A DNA stretch of 64,000 bases, taken from Natronospirillum sp965602035. GTDB lineage: Bacteria > Pseudomonadota > Gammaproteobacteria > Pseudomonadales > Natronospirillaceae. The notes beneath the pieces are model-generated. The model was not told where the DNA came from. It saw only the letters and a list, made by a program, of their open reading frames with translations, and made no database searches. This document shows positions 8,492 through 16,340 of this stretch, one piece after another. The position numbers and the translations under genes are program-made. The first letter of the stretch is position 1, and every line of letters begins with the position of its first letter. The stretch is taken from the NCBI GenBank assembly GCA_965602035.1, contig OZ271919.1:868001-932000 (forward strand). Direction: 5' to 3'.

Positions 8492-9725
8492 ATCGCAGCG
8501 CCTCCGCCGGCAGGGTACGCGCCGCCTTCCAGGACGGATACAGCGTCGACAGAAATGCCAGAACCAGGGAAACGCTGCCAACGAGTACGACATCCGGCAG
8601 ACGCAGGTCAGAAGGCAGGTAACTGATGAAGTAGACGGACGGGTCCAGAATCGTAACGCCGAACAGGCCCTCGAAGAACGCGACAATGCGATCGATGGTC
8701 AGCGCACCCAGGACGCCGAGACCGACCCCCACGAGTACACCGATGGCACCGACGACCCCGCCCTGCACCATGAAAATGCGCATGATCTGCCCGGGAGTAG
8801 CGCCCATCGTGCGCAGAATAGCGATGTCAGCCTGTTTCTCCGTTACCACCATGATCAGACTCGACACAATATTGAACGCCGCTACAGCCACGATCATGAA
8901 CAGAAGTAACCCGACCATACGCTTTTCGAGCTGGATGGCCTGGAAGAGGTTGCCCTGGCTGCGGGTCCAGTCCGAGTATCGATACTGCCCGGGCAGCGCA
9001 ATCGCCACTTCCCGAGTCAGCACCCCGGCCTGAAACAGGTCGGAGTAACGTAACTGCAACCCTTCCACACGCCCGGGAATGCGTTTCAGGGTGGCCAGGT
9101 CAGCATGATGGACAAAGGCAGTACTGCCATCCAGTTGCGCGCCCACGCTGAACAGGCCGGAAACCGTGAAGCGTTTGAACCGCGGCTGCACACCCATGAT
9201 ACTCACCGAGACCTCCGGCACCATCAGATTGACGGCGTCACCCACCTGTACACCCAGTTGCCGAGCCAGCGAGCGCCCGAGAATGATCCGCCAGCTGTTC
9301 TCTTCCAGGTCGGTCAGCTCACCGGCCTCCATATGATCCGGGAGAATCGAAATCCGGCCGATGGACGCAGGGTCGATACCGGTCACATTTGCGCCGCGGT
9401 TGTTACCGCTCGCGATCAGCATTCCGGTAGACTGCACGAACGGTGCTGCGCCCTGCACGCCGGGCATGGCTTCGGCCCGCGCCTGCAACGCCTCCCAGCC
9501 CGCCACCGGCTCGATGGCCTCGATGGTGCCGTGTGGTACCATGCCCAGAATGCGCTCGCGCAGCTCACGTTCAAACCCGTTCATGACAGAAAGCACCACG
9601 ATCAACACCATAACGCCCAGCGTCAGGCCCACCATGGACACACTCGAAATAAAGGAGATGAAATGATTCCGCCGTTTGGCCCCAATAAAGTGCCGCCCGA
9701 TGAACACGGAAAAACTTTGTAACAT
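8484..9725 (-). CDS. lolC: Lipoprotein-releasing permease, LolC/LolE family
   Basis: Membrane subunit of the lipoprotein-release ABC transporter, 413 residues from the ATG at 9725; a GTG four codons upstream is possible and neither start has a good ribosome site. It has one N-terminal helix (GVMVLIVVLSVMNGF), a large periplasmic domain and three C-terminal helices, as in LolC/E. Only one LolC/E-type gene is next to lolD, whereas Pseudomonas has lolC and lolE flanking lolD. A second copy may lie elsewhere, or a single LolF-type permease may act as a homodimer. It is the first gene of the operon. Confidence 0.94.
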   Translation of the reverse strand: MLQSFSVFIGRHFIGAKRRNHFISFISSVSMVGLTLGVMVLIVVLSVMNGFERELRERILGMVPHGTIEAIEPVAGWEALQARAEAMPGVQGAAPFVQSTGMLIASGNNRGANVTGIDPASIGRISILPDHMEAGELTDLEENSWRIILGRSLARQLGVQVGDAVNLMVPEVSVSIMGVQPRFKRFTVSGLFSVGAQLDGSTAFVHHADLATLKRIPGRVEGLQLRYSDLFQAGVLTREVAIALPGQYRYSDWTRSQGNLFQAIQLEKRMVGLLLFMIVAVAAFNIVSSLIMVVTEKQADIAILRTMGATPGQIMRIFMVQGGVVGAIGVLVGVGLGVLGALTIDRIVAFFEGLFGVTILDPSVYFISYLPSDLRLPDVVLVGSVSLVLAFLSTLYPSWKAARTLPAEALRYE

Positions 9726-9805
9726 ACTGCCGATCACTTATAGTGCAGGAGACGCCATAGTAATGGCTGGCGGGAGCAATTGTAAGAACACCAGGGGTAA
9801 AGTGA

Positions 9806-10357
9806 ATGGAAGACGAACGTCGCGAATACTTCCGGATTGAAGACATAGCCTGGGTTCTGTCGCACGACTTCGACCCGGCCATGCCCTCTGTGGTCGAGTA
9901 CTTCCCGCAACTGCGGCACATCACGGCTGAACACGAACTGCATCACATTGACGACGCCTTGCGGCAGTTGCAGAGCAAGCTCGAAGACAAACCCGTCAGT
10001 CGTTATGTGCAGTTGCTGAACCAGAAAATCGACGTGTTTCACCGCAACCTGCTGATCCAGCAGCTCGACCGGCTACCGGAATCTCCGCAAACGGTCACGC
10101 TGAGCGAGGGCGGCATCAGTTTCAGGCGGTCAGAACCGGTTGATATCGGGCAGCTACTGGCCATTGCCATCGTATTCTCACCGTCTTATGACGCGCTGTA
10201 CCTGAAAGGCGAAGTGGTCGATCTCGATACGGACGGTTCGTCAGAGGGCACCATGGTACATACCGCGTTCCGGGATATGCCGGAAACCGAGCGCCAGCAT
10301 CTGGCGCGCCATGTCCTGGCTCAACAGACCCGGAGCCGCTCCCGCGGTGACCATTGA
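9806..10357 (+). CDS. PilZ-domain protein, putative c-di-GMP receptor
   Basis: This 183-residue cytoplasmic protein opens with an Arg-rich ERREYFRIED segment, matching the first PilZ arm (RxxxR-like). The second arm TLSEGGISFRR near residue 98 matches the [DN]xSxxG motif with Thr in the Asp/Asn place. The middle (~20-85) is predicted helical and unique to this subfamily. It is divergent from the lolC operon, and a similar PilZ protein sits beside lolC in pseudomonads. Its stop abuts the dinG stop. Binding of c-di-GMP is plausible given four GGDEF proteins in the window, but the second motif is imperfect. Confidence 0.82.
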   Translation: MEDERREYFRIEDIAWVLSHDFDPAMPSVVEYFPQLRHITAEHELHHIDDALRQLQSKLEDKPVSRYVQLLNQKIDVFHRNLLIQQLDRLPESPQTVTLSEGGISFRRSEPVDIGQLLAIAIVFSPSYDALYLKGEVVDLDTDGSSEGTMVHTAFRDMPETERQHLARHVLAQQTRSRSRGDH

Positions 10358-12439
10358 TCAGGCCGCATCGTGCTGACCCCGGAAGGCCGGCAACGCTCTG
10401 ACGATGCGTTCACCGTAGCGCGCCGTTCTGACCCGGTTGTCCAGTATCACAACACGTCCTTCATCGGCTTCATGTCGGATCAGACGCCCCACGGCCTGCG
10501 TCAGGCGAATAATGGCTTCGGGCAGGGTAAGCTGCATGAAGGGGTGACCGCCGCTGCGTTCGATCCACTCCGTAGCACCGGCCTGCAGCGGGTCATCCGG
10601 CACGCTGAACGGCAGCTTCGCAATGATCACCTGAGTCAGCGCTTCACCGGGCAGGTCTATACCCTCGGAAAAACTGGCCAGGCCGAATATGGCGCTGGGC
10701 TGCCGTTGCGCCAGCCGGTCCCGGTGCGCCGCAACAATTGCCTCCCGGCTGCGCTCACCCTGACACTGCACGGTCGCACGCACGGCCCTGGGCAGCCCTG
10801 CCGCCACCGCTTCCATCTGGGCCCGGGACGCAAACAGCACCAGGGTCGCCGGGTGGTCACTGAGCAATCCGGGCAGACGGGCGATCAGGTCCGCTGTATG
10901 GGCGTCCGCCGCACTCGCATTGACCGCATCATCCGGTATCCACAGCTGCGCCTGACGATGGAAATCGAAGGGACTCTCAACGCGCATATAGAGCGCCCCG
11001 TCCCGTAGCCCGGTCTGTGCCTGAAAGCGCGAGAAATCACCTCCGGCACTCAGGGTCGCCGAGGTCATGACGGCACCCCAGCAGCGGTGCCAGAGTGCCC
11101 GGTTGAGCAGATTTCCCGCCAGAAACGGACTGGACATCATTACGTACTTTCCGGCTTCCGGTTGCTCTACCCAGTGCGTCACGGGCTGGGCACCGTCCGC
11201 CTCGCGGTATTCATTGATGAGCGCCTGCACGCCGAGGATCAGTTCGACGTCCTGCCCGACCTGCTGTGACCAGCTCTGCAGAGCGGTTTGCCCGGCCGCC
11301 GGATGCGCCTGCTTGAGATCGGCATCAATGACTTTCTGCACCCGCGCGAAGAAAGCCAGTATCGGCTTGAACTGCAGGTCAAGCTCGATCAGATCAACCA
11401 TCAATGGCTCGGGAATACTGCCAAGAGGGAACCTCACCCAGGCCAGGCGCCGTCGGCCATCAGGTGACGGCCAGTCCAGTTGAGGCAACCATTGTTCCAC
11501 ACGGCGCAGTCGGTCACGCGCTTCACGGGCCTGAAACTCTATGTCGGACAGGCTCTCCGCCAGTGCATCGTAGGCCTGAAGCTCGGTCACACAACGGTTT
11601 GCATGCCGGGGCAGCCCGTCCAGAAATCGGCCGACAACCTGACAGTCCAGCTCGCGGGCAAAATGCTGCAGTGCCTTTTCCGGCAGGTGATGGGCTTCAT
11701 CGAAAAGATAAAGTGTGGACTCCGGATCCGGCAGGACAACCCCACCCCCCAGCGACAGGTCGCTCAGAACCAGGTCGTGGTTGACCACCAGCACGTCAAC
11801 ACGATCCCACTCCGCCCGATGCCGATAGTAGGGGCAGTCATTGTAACTGGGGCATCTGGGGCCCAGACAGTCGCTGCTGGTCGCTGTCACGGACCGTCGC
11901 AGATCCGCGCCGGGCTGCTCTTCCAGGGCATCCATATCCCCGCTCCAGTCCGCGTCAAAACGGCTCTGCAATGCCTCTAGCTGCTCCCGTACGTAGGCCG
12001 CTCTTCCTTCTGCCTGCTGAAAGAGCGTGTCTTCAGCCGTCAATTCATGGCGCGATTTTTCCGCTTTTACCGGGCAGTAGAAACGACCGCGACCCTTGCC
12101 GAGCGCCACGCTGAATTCCAGCCCACCATGCTCGAGCAGCTCGGGGATATCCTTGTCGGTCAACTGGCCCTGCAGGGCCACCGTCGCTGTGGAGAGAACC
12201 ACCTGCTTTTTTTCGGCCTTTGCCAGGACAATCGCCGGGATCAGGTACCCGACTGTCTTGCCCGTTCCGGTACCGGCTTCCACAACCGCCACCGGCAGGC
12301 TGTCGGAGTCGCGGTCAGACAGACGGCGGGCAATGTGCGCGATCATCTGGCGTTGCCCGGTCCGTGGTTTGAGCCCGCGACCACCAAGATAGGCGCGATA
12401 CGCGCCCTGGATGTCCTTTTTCTGCGCCTCTGTTAACAT
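10358..12439 (-). CDS. dinG: ATP-dependent DNA helicase DinG
   Basis: XPD-like superfamily 2 helicase (5'-3') of 693 residues that resolves R-loops and damaged replication structures. Walker A AGTGTGKT lies near residues 55-62, and a cysteine cluster for the [4Fe-4S] domain (FYCP, then CLGPRCPSYNDCPYY) covers ~120-220. The DEAH box is in LYLFDEAHHLPEKA, and the C-terminal helicase motifs include QAVGRLIR. The ATG at 12439 has AGGAG six bases upstream; a longer in-frame reading overlaps the kdsA promoter and is rejected. It is divergent from kdsA and convergent with the PilZ gene. Confidence 0.95.
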   Translation of the reverse strand: MLTEAQKKDIQGAYRAYLGGRGLKPRTGQRQMIAHIARRLSDRDSDSLPVAVVEAGTGTGKTVGYLIPAIVLAKAEKKQVVLSTATVALQGQLTDKDIPELLEHGGLEFSVALGKGRGRFYCPVKAEKSRHELTAEDTLFQQAEGRAAYVREQLEALQSRFDADWSGDMDALEEQPGADLRRSVTATSSDCLGPRCPSYNDCPYYRHRAEWDRVDVLVVNHDLVLSDLSLGGGVVLPDPESTLYLFDEAHHLPEKALQHFARELDCQVVGRFLDGLPRHANRCVTELQAYDALAESLSDIEFQAREARDRLRRVEQWLPQLDWPSPDGRRRLAWVRFPLGSIPEPLMVDLIELDLQFKPILAFFARVQKVIDADLKQAHPAAGQTALQSWSQQVGQDVELILGVQALINEYREADGAQPVTHWVEQPEAGKYVMMSSPFLAGNLLNRALWHRCWGAVMTSATLSAGGDFSRFQAQTGLRDGALYMRVESPFDFHRQAQLWIPDDAVNASAADAHTADLIARLPGLLSDHPATLVLFASRAQMEAVAAGLPRAVRATVQCQGERSREAIVAAHRDRLAQRQPSAIFGLASFSEGIDLPGEALTQVIIAKLPFSVPDDPLQAGATEWIERSGGHPFMQLTLPEAIIRLTQAVGRLIRHEADEGRVVILDNRVRTARYGERIVRALPAFRGQHDAA

Positions 12440-12467
12440 GATCGGCTCCTGGCACTGCCTGAGCAAC

Positions 12468-12480
12468 GGTACAATCGCGA
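12468..12480 (+). promoter_or_regulatory. Putative -10 region of kdsA promoter
   Basis: GGTACAATCGCGA places a TACAAT hexamer at 12470-12475, 22 bases before the kdsA ATG, with a GC-rich discriminator. No convincing -35 is visible at 16-18 bp. The same GGTA-(C/T)-(A/G)-AT-C sequence occurs ahead of several other genes here. Confidence 0.4.
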
Positions 12481-12496
12481 GCTGGAATCTGCTGTT

Positions 12497-13345
12497 ATGA
12501 CCAAGACTGTCTCGATCCAATCTCTGAGCGTCAACAATGATCGCCCGTTCACTCTGTTCGGCGGTATGAATGTACTCGAAAGCCGCGACCTGGCACGGGA
12601 AGTTGCCGCCACCTATGCCGCAGTCTGCTCCGAGTTACGTATTCCTTACGTATTCAAGGCCTCGTTCGATAAGGCCAATCGTTCATCCCTGCATTCCTAC
12701 CGGGGTCCGGGTCTGGAGGAAGGCCTGCGTATCTTGGCCGACATCCGGCAGGAATTCAATGTTCCGGTACTCACGGATGTTCATGAGCCCTGGCAGGCGG
12801 CGGCTGTGGCAGAGGTTGCTGATGTTATCCAGCTCCCGGCCTTCCTGTGCCGTCAGACCGACCTGGTAACCGCCATGGCAAAAACAGGCGCCGTCATCAA
12901 TATCAAGAAAGCCCAGTTTCTGGCACCCGAGGAAATGCGCCATATTCTGCGAAAGTGTGAGGAGGCCGGAAATGATCGCCTGATGCTCTGTGAACGTGGC
13001 ACCAGTTTCGGCTACAACAATCTGGTCGTCGATATGCTCGGGTTCGGCATCATGAAATCGTTCAACTATCCGGTGATATTCGATGTAACCCATGCGCTGC
13101 AGCGTCCGGGTGGCCGGGCTGACTCCGCCGACGGCCGGCGCCAGCAGGTAACTGAACTCGCGCGGGCGGGCATGGCGCAGAAGATCGCCGGGTTGTTTCT
13201 CGAGTCCCATCCGGACCCGGACAATGCGCTCTGCGATGGCCCCTGTGCGTTGCCACTCAGCCAGCTCCGGCCCTTTCTGGAACAGTTGAAGGCCGTGGAC
13301 GACCTGGTGAAATCGTTTCCCGAGCTGGATACCTCGCTCGCCTGA
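12497..13345 (+). CDS. kdsA: 3-deoxy-8-phosphooctulonate synthase KdsA
   Basis: KdsA condenses phosphoenolpyruvate with arabinose 5-phosphate to give Kdo 8-phosphate. The 282-residue protein contains GGMNVLESRDL, YVFKASFDKANRSS, VLTDVHEP and VIQLPAFLCRQTDL. The later CERGTSFGYNNLVVDM, DVTHALQRPGG and SHPDPDNALCDGP segments complete the family pattern. It is transcribed alone on the plus strand and converges on kdsC with a two-base gap. In many Gammaproteobacteria kdsA follows pyrG and precedes eno; neither is present here. Confidence 0.97.
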   Translation: MTKTVSIQSLSVNNDRPFTLFGGMNVLESRDLAREVAATYAAVCSELRIPYVFKASFDKANRSSLHSYRGPGLEEGLRILADIRQEFNVPVLTDVHEPWQAAAVAEVADVIQLPAFLCRQTDLVTAMAKTGAVINIKKAQFLAPEEMRHILRKCEEAGNDRLMLCERGTSFGYNNLVVDMLGFGIMKSFNYPVIFDVTHALQRPGGRADSADGRRQQVTELARAGMAQKIAGLFLESHPDPDNALCDGPCALPLSQLRPFLEQLKAVDDLVKSFPELDTSLA

Positions 13346-13347
13346 CC

Positions 13348-13872
13348 TCAGTGATCCAGGAAGCGATAAGCCTCGTCAAGATCACCGCGCGCTGCCAGGA
13401 GCCAGTCTATGGCTTCGCGCACAGCCCCGTTCCCCCCGGCACTTTGCGTGACATGACAGGCCACCGCTTTGACAGCTGCCTGCGCATTGGCCACCGCAAT
13501 CGGCACGCCAACCCGGCACATTATCGGCAGGTCGATTCGATCATCACCGACATAGGCAGCCTGCGCCGGCGTCAGGCCAAGGTCGTCCAGCAGCCGCTCA
13601 AACACCGGGCGCTTGGCGTCCACCCCGAGAAACGCATGTTCGACGCCCAGATCAGACAAACGACGCTGTAAAGGTGCCGATTGTCTTGCCGAAATCACGG
13701 CCGCCAACAGCCCGTTTTCCCGGGCCGCCCGGATACCCAGACCGTCATGCACGTGAAAGACTTTCAGCGTCTCGCCCTGCTCCGTGTAATAGAGGCGTCC
13801 ATCCGTGAGTACGCCGTCGACATCGAGCACGATCAGGCGAACGGCTGATGGATCAACGGCGTGACCGGTCAT
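13348..13872 (-). CDS. kdsC: 3-deoxy-manno-octulosonate-8-phosphatase KdsC
   Basis: KdsC is the small HAD-family phosphatase (174 residues) that converts Kdo 8-phosphate to Kdo, the step after KdsA. The nucleophile motif DVDGVLTDG lies at residues ~16-24, with the second Asp as acid/base. The Lys-containing VDAKRPVF and the Mg-binding YVGDDRIDLPIM motifs follow, and there is no cap domain, as usual for the family. Its ATG overlaps the ppiD stop (ATGA). It is therefore expressed with the periplasmic chaperone gene while facing kdsA tail to tail. Confidence 0.95.
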   Translation of the reverse strand: MTGHAVDPSAVRLIVLDVDGVLTDGRLYYTEQGETLKVFHVHDGLGIRAARENGLLAAVISARQSAPLQRRLSDLGVEHAFLGVDAKRPVFERLLDDLGLTPAQAAYVGDDRIDLPIMCRVGVPIAVANAQAAVKAVACHVTQSAGGNGAVREAIDWLLAARGDLDEAYRFLDH

Positions 13873-15737
13873 TGAATCTCGATATCCGCGGATGCACGGA
13901 GATCCTGCAACAGCGCCGCCACAGTAGCACTGGCAGTAGCCTGGCTCAGGAACTGTTCAGTCTGGTCGCGTTCGGACTCGTCAAGTTCGCCATCTACCGC
14001 CTCTGTCACCAGACCGACAATTCGGGTGCCGCCCTGCAGCCGGGTTTCAAAGGGAGTAGGCCCGTTATGCGGTTCTGCTGCCCGGAACAGTGCCTGAATC
14101 AGCCCTTGCTCAAGATCCTCGCTGAACCGGGTCACGCCAGCCAGCGATTCTGTCACATAACCCGACTCGGCGATGGCTCCGGTTTCACCGCCGCTGATCG
14201 TTTCAAAAAGCGCTTCGGCGGCATCGCCGGCCGCCGCATCGGCTTGTTGCTCGCGGAGACGCTCTTCGATCTGCGCCTCTACCTCGGCCAGCGGGCGGGT
14301 ATCGGCGGGTTCATAATCATTCTGGTTCAGCACAACCAGAGAACCGTCACTGAGTTCGATCACGCCACTGTTGACGCCCTCATCCAGAACAGACGGAGAA
14401 AAAGCCGCCTCTACTACCGCCGGGTTCTCGGCGATGCCCTCACCGCCGTTCCGGGTGAACCAGTCACTCTCCTGGATCTCGAGACCGAACTCGTCGGCCA
14501 GCGGCTGAAGATCAAGACTGGAGAACGCCAGATTGGCCACCTGGTCGCGCACGCTGGCGAGCTGGTCAGCGACGGCTTCCTGCTCGAGCTGCTCGCGAAG
14601 GGCCGGTGCCCGTTCTTCGAACGATGGCTGCTCGACAGTCTCGAGCTCAGCTAACCGCAGGATATGGTAGCCGAAGTCGGTCTGAACCAGTCCGCTCAAC
14701 TCGCCCTGCTCCGACAGTTCACTCACCGCCGACTCAAATTCCGGCGGGAACACATTGGCCTGATATTGCCCGAGAAGGCCGCCCTGCGACGCACTGCCCG
14801 GGTCATCGGAGTATTCCTCGGCCAGCGCTCCGAATTCGCCCGACTGAGCTTCCGACAATACCATTTCGGCGCGCTCACGCGCCGCCTCGTCACTGCGTTC
14901 ATCTGTACTGATCAGGATGTGCGCTATGGTTTTCGTCGCGTCCTGTGCCGCTGACGCGGTTTCCGCGTCATAGGCCGCACGCACGTCGGCCTCGGTCACA
15001 TTGACCTGATCGGCTAACGCCTCGGCGCCCAGCTCGACGTAACTGACACGCACACGCTCTGCGGTGGCGAACTGATCCCGGTTATTGTCGTAGTAGGCCT
15101 GAATGGCCTCCTGCGTCACCTCCACCTCGGCGTAGAAATTGGCCGGCGAAATCCGCGCAAGCTCGGCACTGCGCTGCTGATTCGACAGCGCTCCGTACTG
15201 CTCCGCCTCGAATGGCAGAATGAACTCGGTGCCGCGCACCCCGTTCAGCCATTGGCTGGTCACAGCGCCTTCCCCGATGCGTTCACGCAGTTGCTGTGCA
15301 TTCATCCCCTGGCGCACCGCAATACGCGAAAAGGCATCACTGCTGAACTGGCCGTTCTCCTGAAAGGCTGGCTCGCGGACCAGTATCCGGTCAATCTCGC
15401 GGGCAGACAGGGTAAAGCCGGCTTCCTCGGCCGCCTGGGAAATCAGCCGTTCCTGGATGGCCCGCTCAATGACCTGCGGCCGGACCATCTCCTGCGTAAT
15501 CATCGATGGGTCGACCTGGCCGCCAAGCTGGTCAATCAGTCGCTGTCGTTCCTGGACAATGCGTTGCTGGAGTTCCTGTGAGGATATCTCTTCTCCATTG
15601 ACGGTAACCGGGGCGCCACCACTGAAAACCAGCGGGACAACCGTGGACACGCCGAACAGCCCGAACGCCATTACCACGACCAGGACAATGACTTTTCCCA
15701 GCGGCCCTTTGGCGCCCTCACGCAAATTGTCTAACAT
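13869..15737 (-). CDS. ppiD: Periplasmic folding chaperone PpiD (parvulin family)
   Basis: PpiD is an inner-membrane-anchored chaperone with a parvulin-like domain that assists proteins leaving the Sec translocon. The 622-residue protein has an N-terminal anchor helix (VIVLVVVMAFGLFGV, ~17-31) and SurA-like helical segments. A rotamase domain covers ~265-365, including IAHILIST, YSDDPGSASQGGLLGQ and FGYHILRL. A second, degenerate parvulin-like region lies at the C-terminus. GGAGG precedes the ATG at four bases; a GTG one codon earlier is the alternative. hupB-ppiD adjacency is conserved in Gammaproteobacteria, and kdsC is coupled downstream. Confidence 0.94.
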   Translation of the reverse strand: MLDNLREGAKGPLGKVIVLVVVMAFGLFGVSTVVPLVFSGGAPVTVNGEEISSQELQQRIVQERQRLIDQLGGQVDPSMITQEMVRPQVIERAIQERLISQAAEEAGFTLSAREIDRILVREPAFQENGQFSSDAFSRIAVRQGMNAQQLRERIGEGAVTSQWLNGVRGTEFILPFEAEQYGALSNQQRSAELARISPANFYAEVEVTQEAIQAYYDNNRDQFATAERVRVSYVELGAEALADQVNVTEADVRAAYDAETASAAQDATKTIAHILISTDERSDEAARERAEMVLSEAQSGEFGALAEEYSDDPGSASQGGLLGQYQANVFPPEFESAVSELSEQGELSGLVQTDFGYHILRLAELETVEQPSFEERAPALREQLEQEAVADQLASVRDQVANLAFSSLDLQPLADEFGLEIQESDWFTRNGGEGIAENPAVVEAAFSPSVLDEGVNSGVIELSDGSLVVLNQNDYEPADTRPLAEVEAQIEERLREQQADAAAGDAAEALFETISGGETGAIAESGYVTESLAGVTRFSEDLEQGLIQALFRAAEPHNGPTPFETRLQGGTRIVGLVTEAVDGELDESERDQTEQFLSQATASATVAALLQDLRASADIEIQ

Positions 15738-15841
15738 CACCCCTCCAGCAAAACGGACAGATCAGTGGTTACTTCCGGAACCACCGTATACGGGTTGCTC
15801 TGAGACCTGCCAGCAGCTCTGCGGGCAGAAACCCGATACAC

Positions 15842-15870
15842 AAAAAAAAGGCGAGTGCGTCCACTCGCCT
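15842..15870 (-). terminator. Rho-independent terminator of hupB
   Basis: Read on the minus strand, a 9-bp perfect stem (15862-15870 with 15849-15857) and a 4-base loop are followed by eight T. It begins about 23 bases after the hupB stop and separates hupB from ppiD. Confidence 0.9.
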
Positions 15871-15892
15871 TATCGACTCACTCGGACCGGTA

Positions 15893-16165
15893 TCAGTTAA
15901 CGGCGTCTTTCAGCGCCTTACCGGGTTTGAAACTTGGTGCCTTGGACGCAGGAATCTGGATCGGCGCACCTGTCTGCGGGTTGCGGCCGGTACGTGCAGA
16001 TCGCTCTTTCACCGAGAACGTCCCGAAGCCGACCAGTACTACCTGATCACCCTCTTTCAATGCACCGGAAATCGAATCGATCACCGCATCAAGTGCACGG
16101 CTGGCAGAAGCCTTCGGAATGTCAGCAGACGCAGCGACCGCATCAATCAGTTCAGACTTGTTCAC
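15893..16165 (-). CDS. hupB: DNA-binding protein HU-beta
   Basis: HU is the small histone-like nucleoid protein that bends and wraps DNA. The 90-residue sequence starts VNKSELIDAV at a GTG codon with AGGGG upstream, as in E. coli HupB. It carries the GFGTFSVKER beta-arm and the RTGRNPQTG DNA-intercalating loop with its conserved Pro, and ends in GKALKDAVN. An ATG-initiated longer reading is less likely. It has its own strong promoter and terminator and sits between lon and ppiD, as in Pseudomonas. Confidence 0.97.
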   Translation of the reverse strand: MNKSELIDAVAASADIPKASASRALDAVIDSISGALKEGDQVVLVGFGTFSVKERSARTGRNPQTGAPIQIPASKAPSFKPGKALKDAVN

Positions 16166-16266
16166 GCTATTCCCCTTTTCATTCAATGGTTCGGCCAGGC
16201 CACATGGGGGTGGCAATCCTTGACCGTTGTTTATTGGTTTTCTTGATGGCGTACCCTAGTGCGAAG

Positions 16267-16296
16267 TTTATACCAGCAGTCTGAAAACACTGTCAA
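16267..16296 (-). promoter_or_regulatory. Sigma-70 promoter of hupB
   Basis: On the minus strand a perfect -35 TTGACA (16291-16296) is followed after 18 bp by TATAAA (16267-16272), about 100 bases before the HU start codon. That leaves a long leader. This is one of the best sigma-70 matches in the window. Confidence 0.78.
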
Positions 16297-16340
16297 GCAC
16301 CGACCCCGCCTAACACCGTATGTTCCGCAGGCACGCGCAC

